Notes under the pieces: generated by a model
What the model was told of the DNA's origin: nothing
Database searches by the model: none
The model's input: only the letters and a program-made list of their open reading frames with translations
Program-made: the position numbers and the translations under genes
Shown here: positions 9,672 to 19,665 of the stretch, one piece after another
How the letters are laid out: every line of letters begins with the position of its first letter
Position numbering within the stretch: the stretch's first letter is position 1
Assembly: GCF_001038625.1 (NCBI RefSeq)
Contig: NZ_CP011803.1
Coordinates: forward strand, 310,001 to 374,000
DNA from: Clostridium carboxidivorans P7
GTDB taxonomy: Bacteria; Bacillota; Clostridia; Clostridiales; Clostridiaceae
DNA length: 64,000 bases
Direction of reading: 5' to 3'

Positions 9672-10532
9672 TTACAAACTAGGTTTAAATCCTTTTCCAT
9701 GAATTTCGGAAGTATCTGAAATAGAAATAAAGGCTTTTTCATCTACAGAAGTAACTAAATTTTTCAATTCAGGTAGTTGAGAAAGTGGCACAATACAATA
9801 GAGTATCTTTTTAGTGTCCTTATTATAGGCACCTTCTCCATAAAGATAAGTAACCCCTCTATGAAGTTTTACCATTATGAGTTCGGATAATATTTCTTCT
9901 TTTTTTGTAATAATAAAAACAGCCTTTGATTGATTAAAGCCTTTTACCACATTGTCAAGGACAAAAGAAGTTATATACATAGCTATTAAAGTATATAAGG
10001 CACTAGGTAGTCCAAATATAAAAGCACTAATACTTACAATAATTAAATTTATACCAAAAGATATTTTGCCTATATTAAGGTTGGAATATTTTTTTCTGAT
10101 TAACATGGACACTATATCAAAGCCTCCAGTAGACCCTCTGTGCACAAATACTAATCCAAAACCAATTCCATTAACTACACCGCCATACAGGCATAAAAGC
10201 AAATTATCATTTATATTTAAAATATTTGATATAGGGTGAGTTAATATTAATGATAAAGAAAATGCTAAAGTTCCTACTAAAGAATATAAAGTGAATTTTT
10301 TATCCAGTTTAATTATGCTTAATATGAATAAAGGAAAATTTAATAAAAGTATTACATATCCTGCTTGAATTTTAAATAAATATTGAAATATAAGTGCTAA
10401 TCCTGTAACTCCTCCACTTAAGAGTCTAGCATGAATTAAAAACATGTTTACACCTATTGATCCTATAAAACTTCCAAGTATGATAAATAAAAAGTCAATT
10501 AAATAATTTTTATTTAAGAACTTTATATCCAT
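9672..10532 (-). CDS. YitT family membrane protein (DUF161/DUF2179)
   Basis: 286 residues: about five or six membrane helices (first near residues 12-35) and a C-terminal soluble DUF2179 domain of about 80 residues (from KAVFIITKKEEILSELI). Typical motifs are GVNMFLIHARLLSGGVTGLALI and VHRGSTGGFDIVSMLI. Members are widespread in Firmicutes and biochemically uncharacterised. The gene is monocistronic, flanked by a terminator and by a long non-coding region upstream. The family is clear; the function is not known. Confidence 0.88.
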   Translation of the reverse strand: MDIKFLNKNYLIDFLFIILGSFIGSIGVNMFLIHARLLSGGVTGLALIFQYLFKIQAGYVILLLNFPLFILSIIKLDKKFTLYSLVGTLAFSLSLILTHPISNILNINDNLLLCLYGGVVNGIGFGLVFVHRGSTGGFDIVSMLIRKKYSNLNIGKISFGINLIIVSISAFIFGLPSALYTLIAMYITSFVLDNVVKGFNQSKAVFIITKKEEILSELIMVKLHRGVTYLYGEGAYNKDTKKILYCIVPLSQLPELKNLVTSVDEKAFISISDTSEIHGKGFKPSL

Positions 10533-10970
10533 TCTGAAATCTCCTTTTAATTATTTATTATGTTATTGTTACAATTTAGATTATATATCACAAAAATAAA
10601 TAATCAATAAGAACTTCTCTATAATTTGAAATATTTAGATTAAATGATATTAATTAGTGATGTGGATTATATTGATAAAAAGTAAATTCAAATAATATAT
10701 TTAATATATTTTGGAAAAAAACAAAAAAATATAAGTATACATATATTAGGAATAATTTTACTTTAATGGGAACAGGATTGAAAGGAGGGAAATGTATTAC
10801 TAAATTCAAGAAGAACAAATAATTTATAAATTAAAATAATGTATAAGAGAAGAGAGTAAATTTTAAGCACTATAGTATAAGTTGTGAACTTTTAAAAATG
10901 GATGTTTTCAATTTACAGTTAATTATAAAAATAGAAAATGTTTTAATTATATTGAGTATAAAACCATGTA
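10533..10970. other. Non-coding region between divergent yitT-like and activase genes
   Basis: Very AT-rich. A strong AAAGGAGGG occurs near 10790, but the ATG just after it opens only a three-codon frame (Met-Tyr-Tyr-stop), so it looks like an orphan ribosome-binding-site-like sequence or a gene remnant. I see no RNA gene or further coding frame. Confidence 0.5.
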
Positions 10971-10999
10971 TTGACAGTAGGCTTTTTAAGATTTAAAAT
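10971..10999 (+). promoter_or_regulatory. Sigma-A promoter for the activase-TetR operon
   Basis: TTGACA at 10971-10976, 17-base spacer, TAAAAT at 10994-10999, about 85 bases before the ATG at 11085. The -35 box and spacing are consensus. Confidence 0.7.
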
Positions 11000-11011
11000 A
11001 GAATAAAATAA

Positions 11012-11053
11012 CATTTTAAATGGCATTTGAAATATCATTTGAATTTTAAATGC
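11012..11053 (+). promoter_or_regulatory. Repeat cluster, candidate TetR operator
   Basis: Just downstream of the promoter lie two copies of ATTTTAAATG (from 11013 and 11043) flanking two direct copies of CATTTGAA (11024 and 11036). The first transcribed bases would fall in or next to this block. Because the operon ends with its own TetR gene, autoregulation through these repeats is a reasonable inference, not shown. Confidence 0.45.
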
Positions 11054-11084
11054 TGTTGAATATGGAAAATTTGGAGGAATATTT

Positions 11085-14000
11085 ATGAATAAATTGTTTC
11101 ATGTAGGTATTGATGTTGGGTCTACTACAGTTAAAGTTGCAGTTTTAAATAACTTCATGGAACTTGTATATGGTAAATATGAAAGGCATTTTTCTGATAT
11201 AAAGAAAACAGTAAAAGAAATCCTTACTGACGTCTATAAAGAATTTAAGGATAGTGAAATAACAATAACGATAACAGGTTCTGGAGGAATGTCTCTTTCT
11301 AATTCCGTGGGTATAACTTTTGTTCAGGAAGTTATAGCAAGTACAAAAGCTATACAAACTTACAATCCACAAACAGATGTGGTAATAGAACTTGGTGGAG
11401 AAGATGCCAAGATTACTTATTTGAAAGATGGAATAGACCAAAGAATGAATGGTACTTGTGCTGGAGGAACGGGTTCTTTTATAGATCAGATGGCTTCCTT
11501 GCTTAAAACTGATGCTGAAGGATTAAATGAATTAGCAAAGAACTATAAAACAATTTATCCTATAGCAGCAAGATGTGGGGTTTTTGCTAAAACTGATGTT
11601 CAACCTCTTTTAAATGAAGGTGCCTTAAAGGAAGATATTGCAGTATCCATACTTCAGGCTGTTGTAATTCAAACTATAAGTGGACTAGCATGTGGAAGGC
11701 CAATAAGAGGTAATGTAGCCTTTTTAGGAGGACCTTTATTCTTTCTTTCAGAGCTTAGAAAAAGATTTATAGAAATGCTTAAGTTAAAAGATGAGCAGGT
11801 AGTTTTTCCTGAAAATTCACAGCTTTATATTGCCATAGGAGCAGCTTTAGCTTCAATTAATGAAAGAAAAATATCTTTTGATTCTCTTATGAATAGATTT
11901 GAAAATTTAAAGAATATTTCTATAGATGAATCTGATAGATTAAGACCTCTCTTCAAGGATAACGAAGAGTATGAAGATTTTAGAAAAAGACATGATGTTC
12001 ATTCAGTAAAAAGAAAAAATTTATCAGATTTTCAAGGAGACTGTTTCTTAGGAATAGACGCCGGATCAACTACTACAAAAGCATCACTTATTGATAATGA
12101 GGGAAATATACTTTACACTCATTATTGCAATAATGAAGGAAGTCCTCTTAGATCTACTGTTAAAATATTAAAAGAACTTTATAGCATTATGCCTAAAGAA
12201 GCTAAAATTGTAAATTCTGCAGTAACAGGTTATGGAGAAGCTCTCCTAAAAACTGCCTTGAAGGTTGATATAGGGGAAATTGAAACTATAGCACATTATA
12301 AAGCAGCAGCTTTTTTCTGTCCAGGAGTAGATTTTATATTGGATATTGGTGGACAGGATATGAAATGCTTAAAAACAAAAGATGGAGTTATTGAAAGTAT
12401 ACTTTTAAATGAAGCTTGTTCTTCTGGATGTGGTTCATTTCTAGAGACTTTTGCAAATTCACTTGGTATGGGTATAAAGAATTTTGCAAAGGAAGCTATA
12501 TGTTCACAAAAGCCTGTAGATTTAGGTTCTAGATGTACTGTTTTTATGAATTCTAGAGTTAAACAAGCTCAAAAGGAAGGAGCTTCTGTAGGAGATATTT
12601 CTGCAGGTCTATCTTACTCCGTTATCAAAAATGCTTTGTTTAAGGTGATAAAGATAAGAAATCCTAAGGAAATAGGGGAAAAGATAGTTGTACAGGGAGG
12701 AACTTTTTACAATGATGCAGTCTTAAGAAGTTTTGAACTTTTATCTGAAAGAGAAGTTATTAGACCAGATATTGCTGGAATAATGGGAGCCTTTGGAGCG
12801 GCTTTAATAGCTAAAGAAAAATATAAAGAGAGCTATATAACTAAACTTTTAAATATAGATGAATTGAATGGACTTAGTGTAGAAACAAGTATGGCAAGGT
12901 GCGGGTTATGTGCAAATAACTGTTTACTTACCGTAAATAATTTCGGTAATGGAGAAAAATTTGTATCAGGAAATAGATGTGAAAGAGGAGCAGGTAAGGA
13001 AAAGAAAAAAAATTTGCTTCCAAATTTATTTAAATACAAATATGATAGACTTTTTCAATATAAGCCTTTAAAAGAAGAAGAAGCTAAAAGAGGAATTTTG
13101 GGTATACCAAGGGTCCTTAATATGTATGAGGATTATCCATTTTGGTTTACCCTATTTACTGAACTTGGTTTTAGAGTAGAATTATCCTCTAGATCTTCAA
13201 AGAGGATATATGAAAAAGGAATTGAGACCATACCTTCAGAATCGGTATGTTACCCTGGAAAAATGGTTCATGGTCATATAATGAATCTTATAGAAAAAGG
13301 TATAAAAACTATTTTTTATCCTTGCATTACTTATGAAAGTAAAGAGCAAAAAGAAGCAGACAACCATTATAATTGTCCTATTGTAATATCATATCCTGAA
13401 GTAATTAAAAATAATGTGGATGCCATAAGAGAGCAAAATATAAAATTTATAAAACCTTTCTTGCCTTTGCATAATAAAAAGGTATTGGCGAAAAGATTGC
13501 TGGAGGAACTTAAAGAATTTGATTTAAGTGAAAAAGAGGTTAATTATGCAGTAGATAGAGCATGTAAGGAACAGGAAAGCTTCAAAGAAGATATTCGAAA
13601 AGCTGGTGAAGATGCTTTAAAATTTATTAAAGAAAAAGATATAAAAGGTGTAGTACTTTCAGGAAGACCTTATCATATAGACCCAGAAATAAATCATGGA
13701 ATACCAGATTTAATTAATGGACTTGATATGGCAGTGCTTACAGAGGATTCCGTGGCTCATCTTGGACATGTTGAGAGACCTCTTAGAGTAGTAGATCAAT
13801 GGGTATATCATTCTAGACTTTATGCTGCAGCTAGTTTTGTTGCTAATCAGAAGGATTTAGAACTAGTTCAGTTAAATTCCTTTGGTTGTGGATTAGATTC
13901 AGTTACAACAGATCAGGTACAGGAAATATTAAATGGTAACTCAAAGATATATACATCTCTTAAAATTGATGAAGGAAATAATTTAGGAGCTATAAGAATA

Positions 14001-15404
14001 AGACTTCGTTCACTTAAAGCAGCAGCAGCAGAAAGAGAAAATAGTGGCTTTAAGCTTAAAAAGGTTGAAAACAAATATAAAAGAATAATATTCACTAAAG
14101 AGATGAAAAAAAATCATACGATTTTAATTCCAGAAATGTCTCCTGTACATTTTCAATTTTTAGAGGAAGCATTTAGACAATCTGGTTATAATGTAGTAGT
14201 ACTTCCATCCCAAGATAAAAAAGCTGTGGATGAAGGTTTAAAATATGTAAATAATGATGCTTGTTATCCAGCAATAATTGTAGTAGGACAAATCATAGAA
14301 GCATTAAAATCAGGTAAATATGATTTGAATAATACTTCAGTTATAATATCTCAAACTGGAGGCGGATGCAGAGCTACAAATTACATTGGTTTCTTACGTA
14401 AAGCATTAAAAGATGCTGGTTTTTCAAATGTTCCAGTAATATCTTTGAATGCTAAAGGCATGGAAAAAAATCCTGGGTTTAAAATTTCCTTGGGGTTACT
14501 TAATAGATCTATGATGGCACTTACTTATGGAGATTTACTTTCCAGAGTTTTATATAGGGTTAGACCTTATGAAATTGAAGAAGGTTCAGCTAACGAGCTT
14601 TATGAAAAATGGGTGGATGTATGTAAAAAATCCTTGAAAATGGCTTATAAAAGTACCTTTAAACATAATATTATATCTATAGTAAAAGAATTTGATAATT
14701 TAAAAATAAATAATAAATTAAAGCCAAAGGTTGGACTGGTAGGAGAAATTCTTGTTAAATTTCACCCAACAGCCAATAACAATGTAATAGATGTATTAGA
14801 AAGAGAAGGGGTAGAAGTAGTAGTGCCTGATCTTACAGATTTTCTATTATATTGTGCTAGTGACTCAGAGTACAAATATAAATATTTAGCAGGAAAGAAA
14901 CTTCCTGAATTATTAGGAAAAGCAGCTATAGCTGTTATTGAATTTTATAGAATGACTTATAAGAAGGCCATAAGAAAAAGTAAAAGATTTACTCCTATTG
15001 AATCTATAAAATCTATAGCAAAAGGAGCTTCAAGTATTGTTTCTTTATGTAATCAGACTGGAGAAGGATGGTTTTTGACAGGAGAAATGGTAGAGCTTAT
15101 ACAAAGTGGAGTTAAAAATATTGTTTGTATGCAGCCATTTGCATGTTTACCTAACCATGTAACGGGTAAGGGTATTATGAAAGAATTAAAGAGGGTTTAT
15201 AAAGGAACAAATATAGTTGCAATAGATTATGATCCTGGTGCTAGTGAAGTAAATCAATTGAATAGAATAAAACTTATGCTTTCCACTGCATTTGAAAATT
15301 TAAAAGAACTCGATTCTACAGAAGAACAATATACATCTAAAGAATATTTTAAATATAAATGTGGTTTAAAAGGAGCTATCAATAGGAGTGATATAAATGG
15401 ATAG
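11085..15404 (+). CDS. Giant acyl-CoA dehydratase activase-like protein (BadF/BcrA ATPase pair plus DUF2229)
   Basis: 1439 residues. Two ASKHA ATPase domains of the 2-hydroxyacyl-CoA dehydratase activator type lie in tandem: the first starts [14 protein letters not shown] (residue 6) with a cluster-binding region around Cys125 ([14 protein letters not shown]) and [11 protein letters not shown]; the second starts [14 protein letters not shown] (about 325) with [13 protein letters not shown] and [12 protein letters not shown] Cys-rich linker (CGLCANNC) and a DUF2229/HgdB-like region follow. Activators of this type use ATP to push an electron from a 4Fe-4S cluster to a dehydratase or to a double-cubane reductase. 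Fused proteins of this size are widespread in anaerobes but their substrate is unknown to me. It overlaps the TetR gene by 8 bases. No separate dehydratase subunits are adjacent. Confidence 0.88.
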   Translation: MNKLFHVGIDVGSTTVKVAVLNNFMELVYGKYERHFSDIKKTVKEILTDVYKEFKDSEITITITGSGGMSLSNSVGITFVQEVIASTKAIQTYNPQTDVVIELGGEDAKITYLKDGIDQRMNGTCAGGTGSFIDQMASLLKTDAEGLNELAKNYKTIYPIAARCGVFAKTDVQPLLNEGALKEDIAVSILQAVVIQTISGLACGRPIRGNVAFLGGPLFFLSELRKRFIEMLKLKDEQVVFPENSQLYIAIGAALASINERKISFDSLMNRFENLKNISIDESDRLRPLFKDNEEYEDFRKRHDVHSVKRKNLSDFQGDCFLGIDAGSTTTKASLIDNEGNILYTHYCNNEGSPLRSTVKILKELYSIMPKEAKIVNSAVTGYGEALLKTALKVDIGEIETIAHYKAAAFFCPGVDFILDIGGQDMKCLKTKDGVIESILLNEACSSGCGSFLETFANSLGMGIKNFAKEAICSQKPVDLGSRCTVFMNSRVKQAQKEGASVGDISAGLSYSVIKNALFKVIKIRNPKEIGEKIVVQGGTFYNDAVLRSFELLSEREVIRPDIAGIMGAFGAALIAKEKYKESYITKLLNIDELNGLSVETSMARCGLCANNCLLTVNNFGNGEKFVSGNRCERGAGKEKKKNLLPNLFKYKYDRLFQYKPLKEEEAKRGILGIPRVLNMYEDYPFWFTLFTELGFRVELSSRSSKRIYEKGIETIPSESVCYPGKMVHGHIMNLIEKGIKTIFYPCITYESKEQKEADNHYNCPIVISYPEVIKNNVDAIREQNIKFIKPFLPLHNKKVLAKRLLEELKEFDLSEKEVNYAVDRACKEQESFKEDIRKAGEDALKFIKEKDIKGVVLSGRPYHIDPEINHGIPDLINGLDMAVLTEDSVAHLGHVERPLRVVDQWVYHSRLYAAASFVANQKDLELVQLNSFGCGLDSVTTDQVQEILNGNSKIYTSLKIDEGNNLGAIRIRLRSLKAAAAERENSGFKLKKVENKYKRIIFTKEMKKNHTILIPEMSPVHFQFLEEAFRQSGYNVVVLPSQDKKAVDEGLKYVNNDACYPAIIVVGQIIEALKSGKYDLNNTSVIISQTGGGCRATNYIGFLRKALKDAGFSNVPVISLNAKGMEKNPGFKISLGLLNRSMMALTYGDLLSRVLYRVRPYEIEEGSANELYEKWVDVCKKSLKMAYKSTFKHNIISIVKEFDNLKINNKLKPKVGLVGEILVKFHPTANNNVIDVLEREGVEVVVPDLTDFLLYCASDSEYKYKYLAGKKLPELLGKAAIAVIEFYRMTYKKAIRKSKRFTPIESIKSIAKGASSIVSLCNQTGEGWFLTGEMVELIQSGVKNIVCMQPFACLPNHVTGKGIMKELKRVYKGTNIVAIDYDPGASEVNQLNRIKLMLSTAFENLKELDSTEEQYTSKEYFKYKCGLKGAINRSDING

Positions 15405-15996
15405 CAAATGGGGTTGTAAGCAGTCCACTAGAGAAAGAATATTAGATGCTACGTTAAATATAATAGGCAATGAAGGATTTCAAAATGTTACTATTAAAAA
15501 GATAGCAAGTTTGGCGGAAGTTAATATAGCAGCAGTTAATTATCATTTTGGCAGTAAAGACAATGTAATTGATGAGGCTATGAAGGTGTTCTCTAAAAGA
15601 ATTATGAAATGCTTTGAATTATTAGAAGACAATGATGTTTTACCAGAGGAGAGATTAAAAAATTTTTTACAGAATTATTCAGATACAACTTTAGAATGTC
15701 CAGATGTATTTAGAAATATTGTAAATCATGGGGTAGGCAATTGTGATATTGAATCTGATTATATGAAGTTTTTAAAAGATGCTGGATATAAGAAAATTTT
15801 AGATACATTAAAGGCTGTGGGAGTAGAAGGAAGTGATGAGGTATTACTTATGAAAGTTTTCCAAGCTCTTGGTGCTTTAGAAATTCCTTTATTGCTTGGT
15901 AATTATACTGAAAAAATTTCTGGTATTGATTATAATGAAAAGCCTACTAGAAATGTGTATATAAATTTAATTTTAAAATCATTACTTTCTAAATAA
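15397..15996 (+). CDS. TetR/AcrR family transcriptional regulator
   Basis: 199 residues with an N-terminal TetR helix-turn-helix ([18 protein letters not shown], then [27 protein letters not shown]). The ATG lies inside the end of the activase gene (8-base overlap) with AGGAG upstream, so the two are translationally coupled and the regulator probably controls its own operon. The effector-binding half is divergent, as is usual, and gives no ligand clue. Followed by a strong palindromic terminator. Confidence 0.9.
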   Translation: MDSKWGCKQSTRERILDATLNIIGNEGFQNVTIKKIASLAEVNIAAVNYHFGSKDNVIDEAMKVFSKRIMKCFELLEDNDVLPEERLKNFLQNYSDTTLECPDVFRNIVNHGVGNCDIESDYMKFLKDAGYKKILDTLKAVGVEGSDEVLLMKVFQALGALEIPLLLGNYTEKISGIDYNEKPTRNVYINLILKSLLSK

Positions 15997-16005
15997 TAAT
16001 AAATT

Positions 16006-16035
16006 AAAAATAGAGCATTGCAATGCTCTATTTTT
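16006..16035. terminator. Bidirectional terminator, TetR gene / HD-GYP gene
   Basis: A perfect palindrome AAATAGAGCATT/AATGCTCTATTT with A- and T-runs on the two sides, serving two converging genes. Confidence 0.8.
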
Positions 16036-16037
16036 AA

Positions 16038-17108
16038 TTATGATACAACTAATTTTTCAACATATAAATCCTTTTCTTTTTTTAAATCGAGAAATTCTCC
16101 ATCATCAAGCAATAGAGGATTTGTCAAGTCTTCCATTTGAATTTGTATAATTTTACACAAACGTTTATCGTTCAATTGTACAGTTTCACCCATAAAAAAG
16201 TTTACTACATGGTTTAAAAACATATTACAATAACTGGAATCAAGTTTTGTAAGGCTTTCTTCCTTAATAACTTTTAGAGCATCAAGGGGACCTGTAATTT
16301 TTTTAGAATGTCTATTGGAACTAACTGTATCAAATAAATCTGCAATGGCTATTATTTTTGCAAATTTAGGAATTTTATTTCCTTTAACTTGAAGAGGATA
16401 GCCAGATCCGTCTATTTTTTCATGATGCATTATTATTGAGCGGCTTATAGAAGGATTTATACAAGGAATTTGGTTTATAAAATGATAGCTTATAACAGGA
16501 TGAGTTTTATAAATTTCATATTCTTCAGGAGTTAAAGAACCTTCCTTGTTCAATATATCCTTATCAATTTGAATTTTGCCAAAATCATGTAGTATTGCTG
16601 CGTAGGTTAATAAAGCTAAATCCTGTACATCAAGACCTAACCATTTACCTAATATAAAACTAATAGCAGTTACGTTTACAGTATGTCTATAAATTGGGTC
16701 GCCTGCGCTGCCGTAGAACAGTATATTCTTTATAACTACACCTGTTGATTTGAATTCTTCTTCAATTTTATCCATGAAATTTTTTATTTCAGATAACTTA
16801 GGTACTTTTAAAGAGGATATATCTGTAAAAATATTTTCTAAATTTGATGAAAATTCGCTAAAGGTAGTTTGAAGTTCTTTTACTGTTTTTACTTTGAAAA
16901 TAAAAGTTTCATCAGAATCTTTATCTAATAGAACCTGTACTTTGTCAATAATATAGGCTTCTTTCAATTTATCTATAATGGGTTGAGTGATGACGAAACC
17001 TTTAGCTAATAATACTGTACCTTCAACTTTTATATCCATAGATGAAACCATTCCTGGCTTTAATTCGCTAATTGACAACAATTTTGTTTTCTGCATATTA
17101 TAATCCAC
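16038..17108 (-). CDS. HD-GYP domain protein, likely c-di-GMP phosphodiesterase
   Basis: 356 residues. The C-terminal half has the HD-GYP signatures: HTVNVTAISF, HDFGKIQIDKDILNKEGSLT, THPVISYHF, HHEKIDGSGYP and AIADLFDTVSS. All the metal-binding positions I can recognise are present, so hydrolysis of cyclic di-GMP is likely. The N-terminal 120 residues have no receiver or other domain I recognise. Cytoplasmic. The upstream region holds three copies of an 11-base element (see that entry), suggesting specific regulation. Confidence 0.88.
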   Translation of the reverse strand: MDYNMQKTKLLSISELKPGMVSSMDIKVEGTVLLAKGFVITQPIIDKLKEAYIIDKVQVLLDKDSDETFIFKVKTVKELQTTFSEFSSNLENIFTDISSLKVPKLSEIKNFMDKIEEEFKSTGVVIKNILFYGSAGDPIYRHTVNVTAISFILGKWLGLDVQDLALLTYAAILHDFGKIQIDKDILNKEGSLTPEEYEIYKTHPVISYHFINQIPCINPSISRSIIMHHEKIDGSGYPLQVKGNKIPKFAKIIAIADLFDTVSSNRHSKKITGPLDALKVIKEESLTKLDSSYCNMFLNHVVNFFMGETVQLNDKRLCKIIQIQMEDLTNPLLLDDGEFLDLKKEKDLYVEKLVVS

Positions 17109-17111
17109 CCC

Positions 17112-17180
17112 ATATTACTAATTTCTATTTAAATAAAATATTATTTAAACTAATAATATTACTAATTAGATTAGTAATAT
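17112..17180 (-). promoter_or_regulatory. Three 11-mers ATATTACTAAT upstream of the HD-GYP gene
   Basis: ATATTACTAAT occurs at 17112-17122 and 17156-17166, and inverted (ATTAGTAATAT) at 17170-17180. The last two form a perfect 11-bp inverted repeat with a 3-base spacer. They lie 4-72 bases ahead of the start codon, so they are operator candidates. The binding protein is unknown. Confidence 0.5.
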
Positions 17181-17319
17181 ATAACATATATGTATAGTTT
17201 ATCGTGATATTTTTATATTTCTAAATAGGTTTGACGAAAAAAACAATTTATTCGTGCGTTTTTTTTATTTAAATTTAAATTTGAATTTAAATTGTGAATT
17301 TGTTTTGTAAAGAACGTAA

Positions 17320-17362
17320 AAAAGCTAGTAAAGATTAGTGGAGGGTATCTTTACTAGCTTTT
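17320..17362 (-). terminator. Terminator after the CotF-like gene
   Basis: AAAAGCTAGTAAAGAT pairs with ATCTTTACTAGCTTTT, a perfect 16-bp stem about 30 bases after the minus-strand stop. Confidence 0.75.
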
Positions 17363-17394
17363 AATGAAGCATTAAATTATTGATAAGAAAATAT

Positions 17395-17871
17395 TTATTG
17401 AGGTGTATAATATCCCTTTTTATACATGTAGTCAAATATTTGTTGTCCGTGTTCTTGTTCTTCTTTTTGAATATGATTTAGTACTTGACGAGCATTAGGG
17501 TCTTTAAACTCAAAAATTGTTGTATTGTAAGTTGAAGACACATATTTTTCTGTAGTAAGTGCATCTTGACAAAGATCGCAATCTTTTTGATTAAAGGCCA
17601 TATTTGATTTATTTGTATTCATATTAACATTTTGGGTTTGATTTTGTTGTCCTTGTTGTCCTTGTTGATTTACATTTGGTACTTGACCACTTAACATAGT
17701 ATTTATACTATTTAAATGTTGTTTTTCATGCTGGCCTAAAGTTGTGAATAATTGTTTTAATTCAGGGTCTTGTGCTTCATTAGAATATGTAGTGTATTTT
17801 TTTATACATAACTCTTCATGTGATTTTTCATCCTTTAATAACATAGTTTCTTTTTGTGTTAGAACTGGCAT
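17395..17871 (-). CDS. CotF-like spore coat protein
   Basis: 158 residues. Two helical ferritin-like segments, LLKDEKSHEELCIKKYTTYSN... and CQDALTTEKYVSSTYNTTIFEF, are typical of CotF-family coat proteins, separated by a Gln/Asn-rich linker (QQGQQGQQNQTQ, about residues 69-85). The C-terminus ends in the usual GYYTPQ-like tail. Probably made in the mother cell and assembled into the spore coat. RBS GAGGAG lies upstream. Monocistronic. Confidence 0.85.
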   Translation of the reverse strand: MPVLTQKETMLLKDEKSHEELCIKKYTTYSNEAQDPELKQLFTTLGQHEKQHLNSINTMLSGQVPNVNQQGQQGQQNQTQNVNMNTNKSNMAFNQKDCDLCQDALTTEKYVSSTYNTTIFEFKDPNARQVLNHIQKEEQEHGQQIFDYMYKKGYYTPQ

Positions 17872-18092
17872 ACATTTATCCTCCTCATATGATAAAATTA
17901 TTATTTGTTTTCAAAATATAGTATTAGTTATATAAAGTAAAATATACTGACAAATTTCAATTATAATCGCTAAGCCTTACCAAATTATAAATTTATAGAA
18001 GGAATCCGATTTTTTTTGTAGAAATTATACATAAACATAAAGTTTTGTTATTCTATGATAATTGTTGAGAATATTAGGAGGAAAACAAAGAA

Positions 18093-19517
18093 ATGATTGA
18101 AAATATTAACTCTGATATTGATGTAGATTTAATCGAAATAAAAGATGTTATTGATATTGAACTTCTCCAAACCTTTCAAGATAATTATGCTAAAAGCATG
18201 GATATTGCAAGTATAATTGTAGATAAAAAAGGAAATCCAGTAACCAGTCCAAGTTTCTATACAAGTTTTTGCAACGATTTTATACATAATACCACTGTAG
18301 GAGACAAAAGATGTGCAGAATCACATAGAAAAGGTGGAGAGGAAGCTGCACGTACAGGAAGACCTTACATTTATACTTGTCATGCTGGATTAATTGATTT
18401 TGCAGCACCAATTTTAATAGGAAATAAGCAAATTGGAACTATTCTAGGTGGACAGATTTTAATAAAAAAACCTGATGAAGGAGAATATGTACAAACAGCA
18501 AAAGAGATAGGTGTAGATGAAGCTGAATTTGTTAAATCAGTAAGAAAAATTAGAATTATCTCTGAAAAGAAGGTAGCTGCAGCTGCGGAAGTGTTATTTA
18601 TAGTTGCAAATGCACTTTCTCAAATAGGTTACGAGGAACTAAAGCTTAAAAGAAATTCTAAAAGTTTAGAAAATGAAGTAATAAAGAAAAGTTTATTATT
18701 AGAAGAGTCTAATGAATACAATAATACAAAAACTCAACTTTTTTCAACTATATCACATGAGCTAAAAACACCAGTTAATATTATATATAGCTCGTTACAA
18801 TTATTGGAAAGCCTTTATAAGGATAGCTCATTTACATATACTGATGATATGTTTTTAAAATATTCAAAAGTAATGAAACAAAATTGTTTTAGACTAATTA
18901 AATTGATTAATAATTTAATAGATATGAATAAAATAGAATTAGGTTTTTTTACTCTCAATTTAAAAAATAAAAATATTGTTAAAGTCATAGAAGATGTTAC
19001 ATTATCAATAGTTGAATATGCAAGATTAAAGGATATTGATATAATTTTTGATACGGAAATTGAAGAAAAAATAACAGCATTTGATGAGGAAAAAATTGAA
19101 AGAATTATGTTGAACTTGTTGTCAAATTCAATCAAATTTACTAACCAAGGAGGCAAAATATACGTTAATATATATGATGAAGATGAAAATATATTGATTT
19201 CAGTAAAAGATACTGGAGTTGGTATTCCGGAAGATATGTTTGATAAAATTTTTGATACTTTTACTCAAGTAGATGCTTCATTGAGAAGAAATGCGGAAGG
19301 CAGCGGTATAGGACTATCACTTGTAAAATCACTTCTAAAGATGCACAATGGAGAAATTGCTGTCAAAAGCAAAGTAGGTGTTGGCAGTGAGTTTATGGTT
19401 AAGCTGCCTGTAAAACTTATTGAAAGTAAGTCTAATTTACATGAACAAGAAGCTGGTGATTTAAAGAATATAATGGAAAAAACACAAATTGAAGTTTCTG
19501 ATATATATTTCATCTAA
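18093..19517 (+). CDS. PocR-domain sensor histidine kinase
   Basis: 474 residues, no membrane helix. The N-terminal PocR domain (about 25-185) has the family features SFCNDFIHNTTVGDKRC, YTCHAGL and AAPILIGNKQIGTILGGQI; PocR domains bind small ligands and can carry a Cys-bound metal or cluster. A HisKA with His222 (TISHELKTPVN) and a HATPase with VKDTGVGIPED follow. The kinase half is strikingly similar to the second kinase core of the 1304-4654 protein and shares its C-terminal tail (IEVSDIY here, IEFSDIY there). No response regulator is adjacent. A cytoplasmic orphan kinase with unknown partner. Confidence 0.9.
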   Translation: MIENINSDIDVDLIEIKDVIDIELLQTFQDNYAKSMDIASIIVDKKGNPVTSPSFYTSFCNDFIHNTTVGDKRCAESHRKGGEEAARTGRPYIYTCHAGLIDFAAPILIGNKQIGTILGGQILIKKPDEGEYVQTAKEIGVDEAEFVKSVRKIRIISEKKVAAAAEVLFIVANALSQIGYEELKLKRNSKSLENEVIKKSLLLEESNEYNNTKTQLFSTISHELKTPVNIIYSSLQLLESLYKDSSFTYTDDMFLKYSKVMKQNCFRLIKLINNLIDMNKIELGFFTLNLKNKNIVKVIEDVTLSIVEYARLKDIDIIFDTEIEEKITAFDEEKIERIMLNLLSNSIKFTNQGGKIYVNIYDEDENILISVKDTGVGIPEDMFDKIFDTFTQVDASLRRNAEGSGIGLSLVKSLLKMHNGEIAVKSKVGVGSEFMVKLPVKLIESKSNLHEQEAGDLKNIMEKTQIEVSDIYFI

Positions 19518-19665
19518 TATTTATTATGTATAAATGTATTTGGATTGAAATTGTAGTTATTGGATTTATTATTATGATAAAACATAATATTATAATCATT
19601 TGATACTTCCTCCAGGATGTCTTATGTTGTATAATAAGTTGTAATTTTAAAACAGGAGGATACGA

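Noticed and set aside
10785-10805. Strong AAAGGAGGG-type site followed by ATG
   Set aside because: The frame after the ATG stops after three codons, so no protein can be called; noted as an orphan site.
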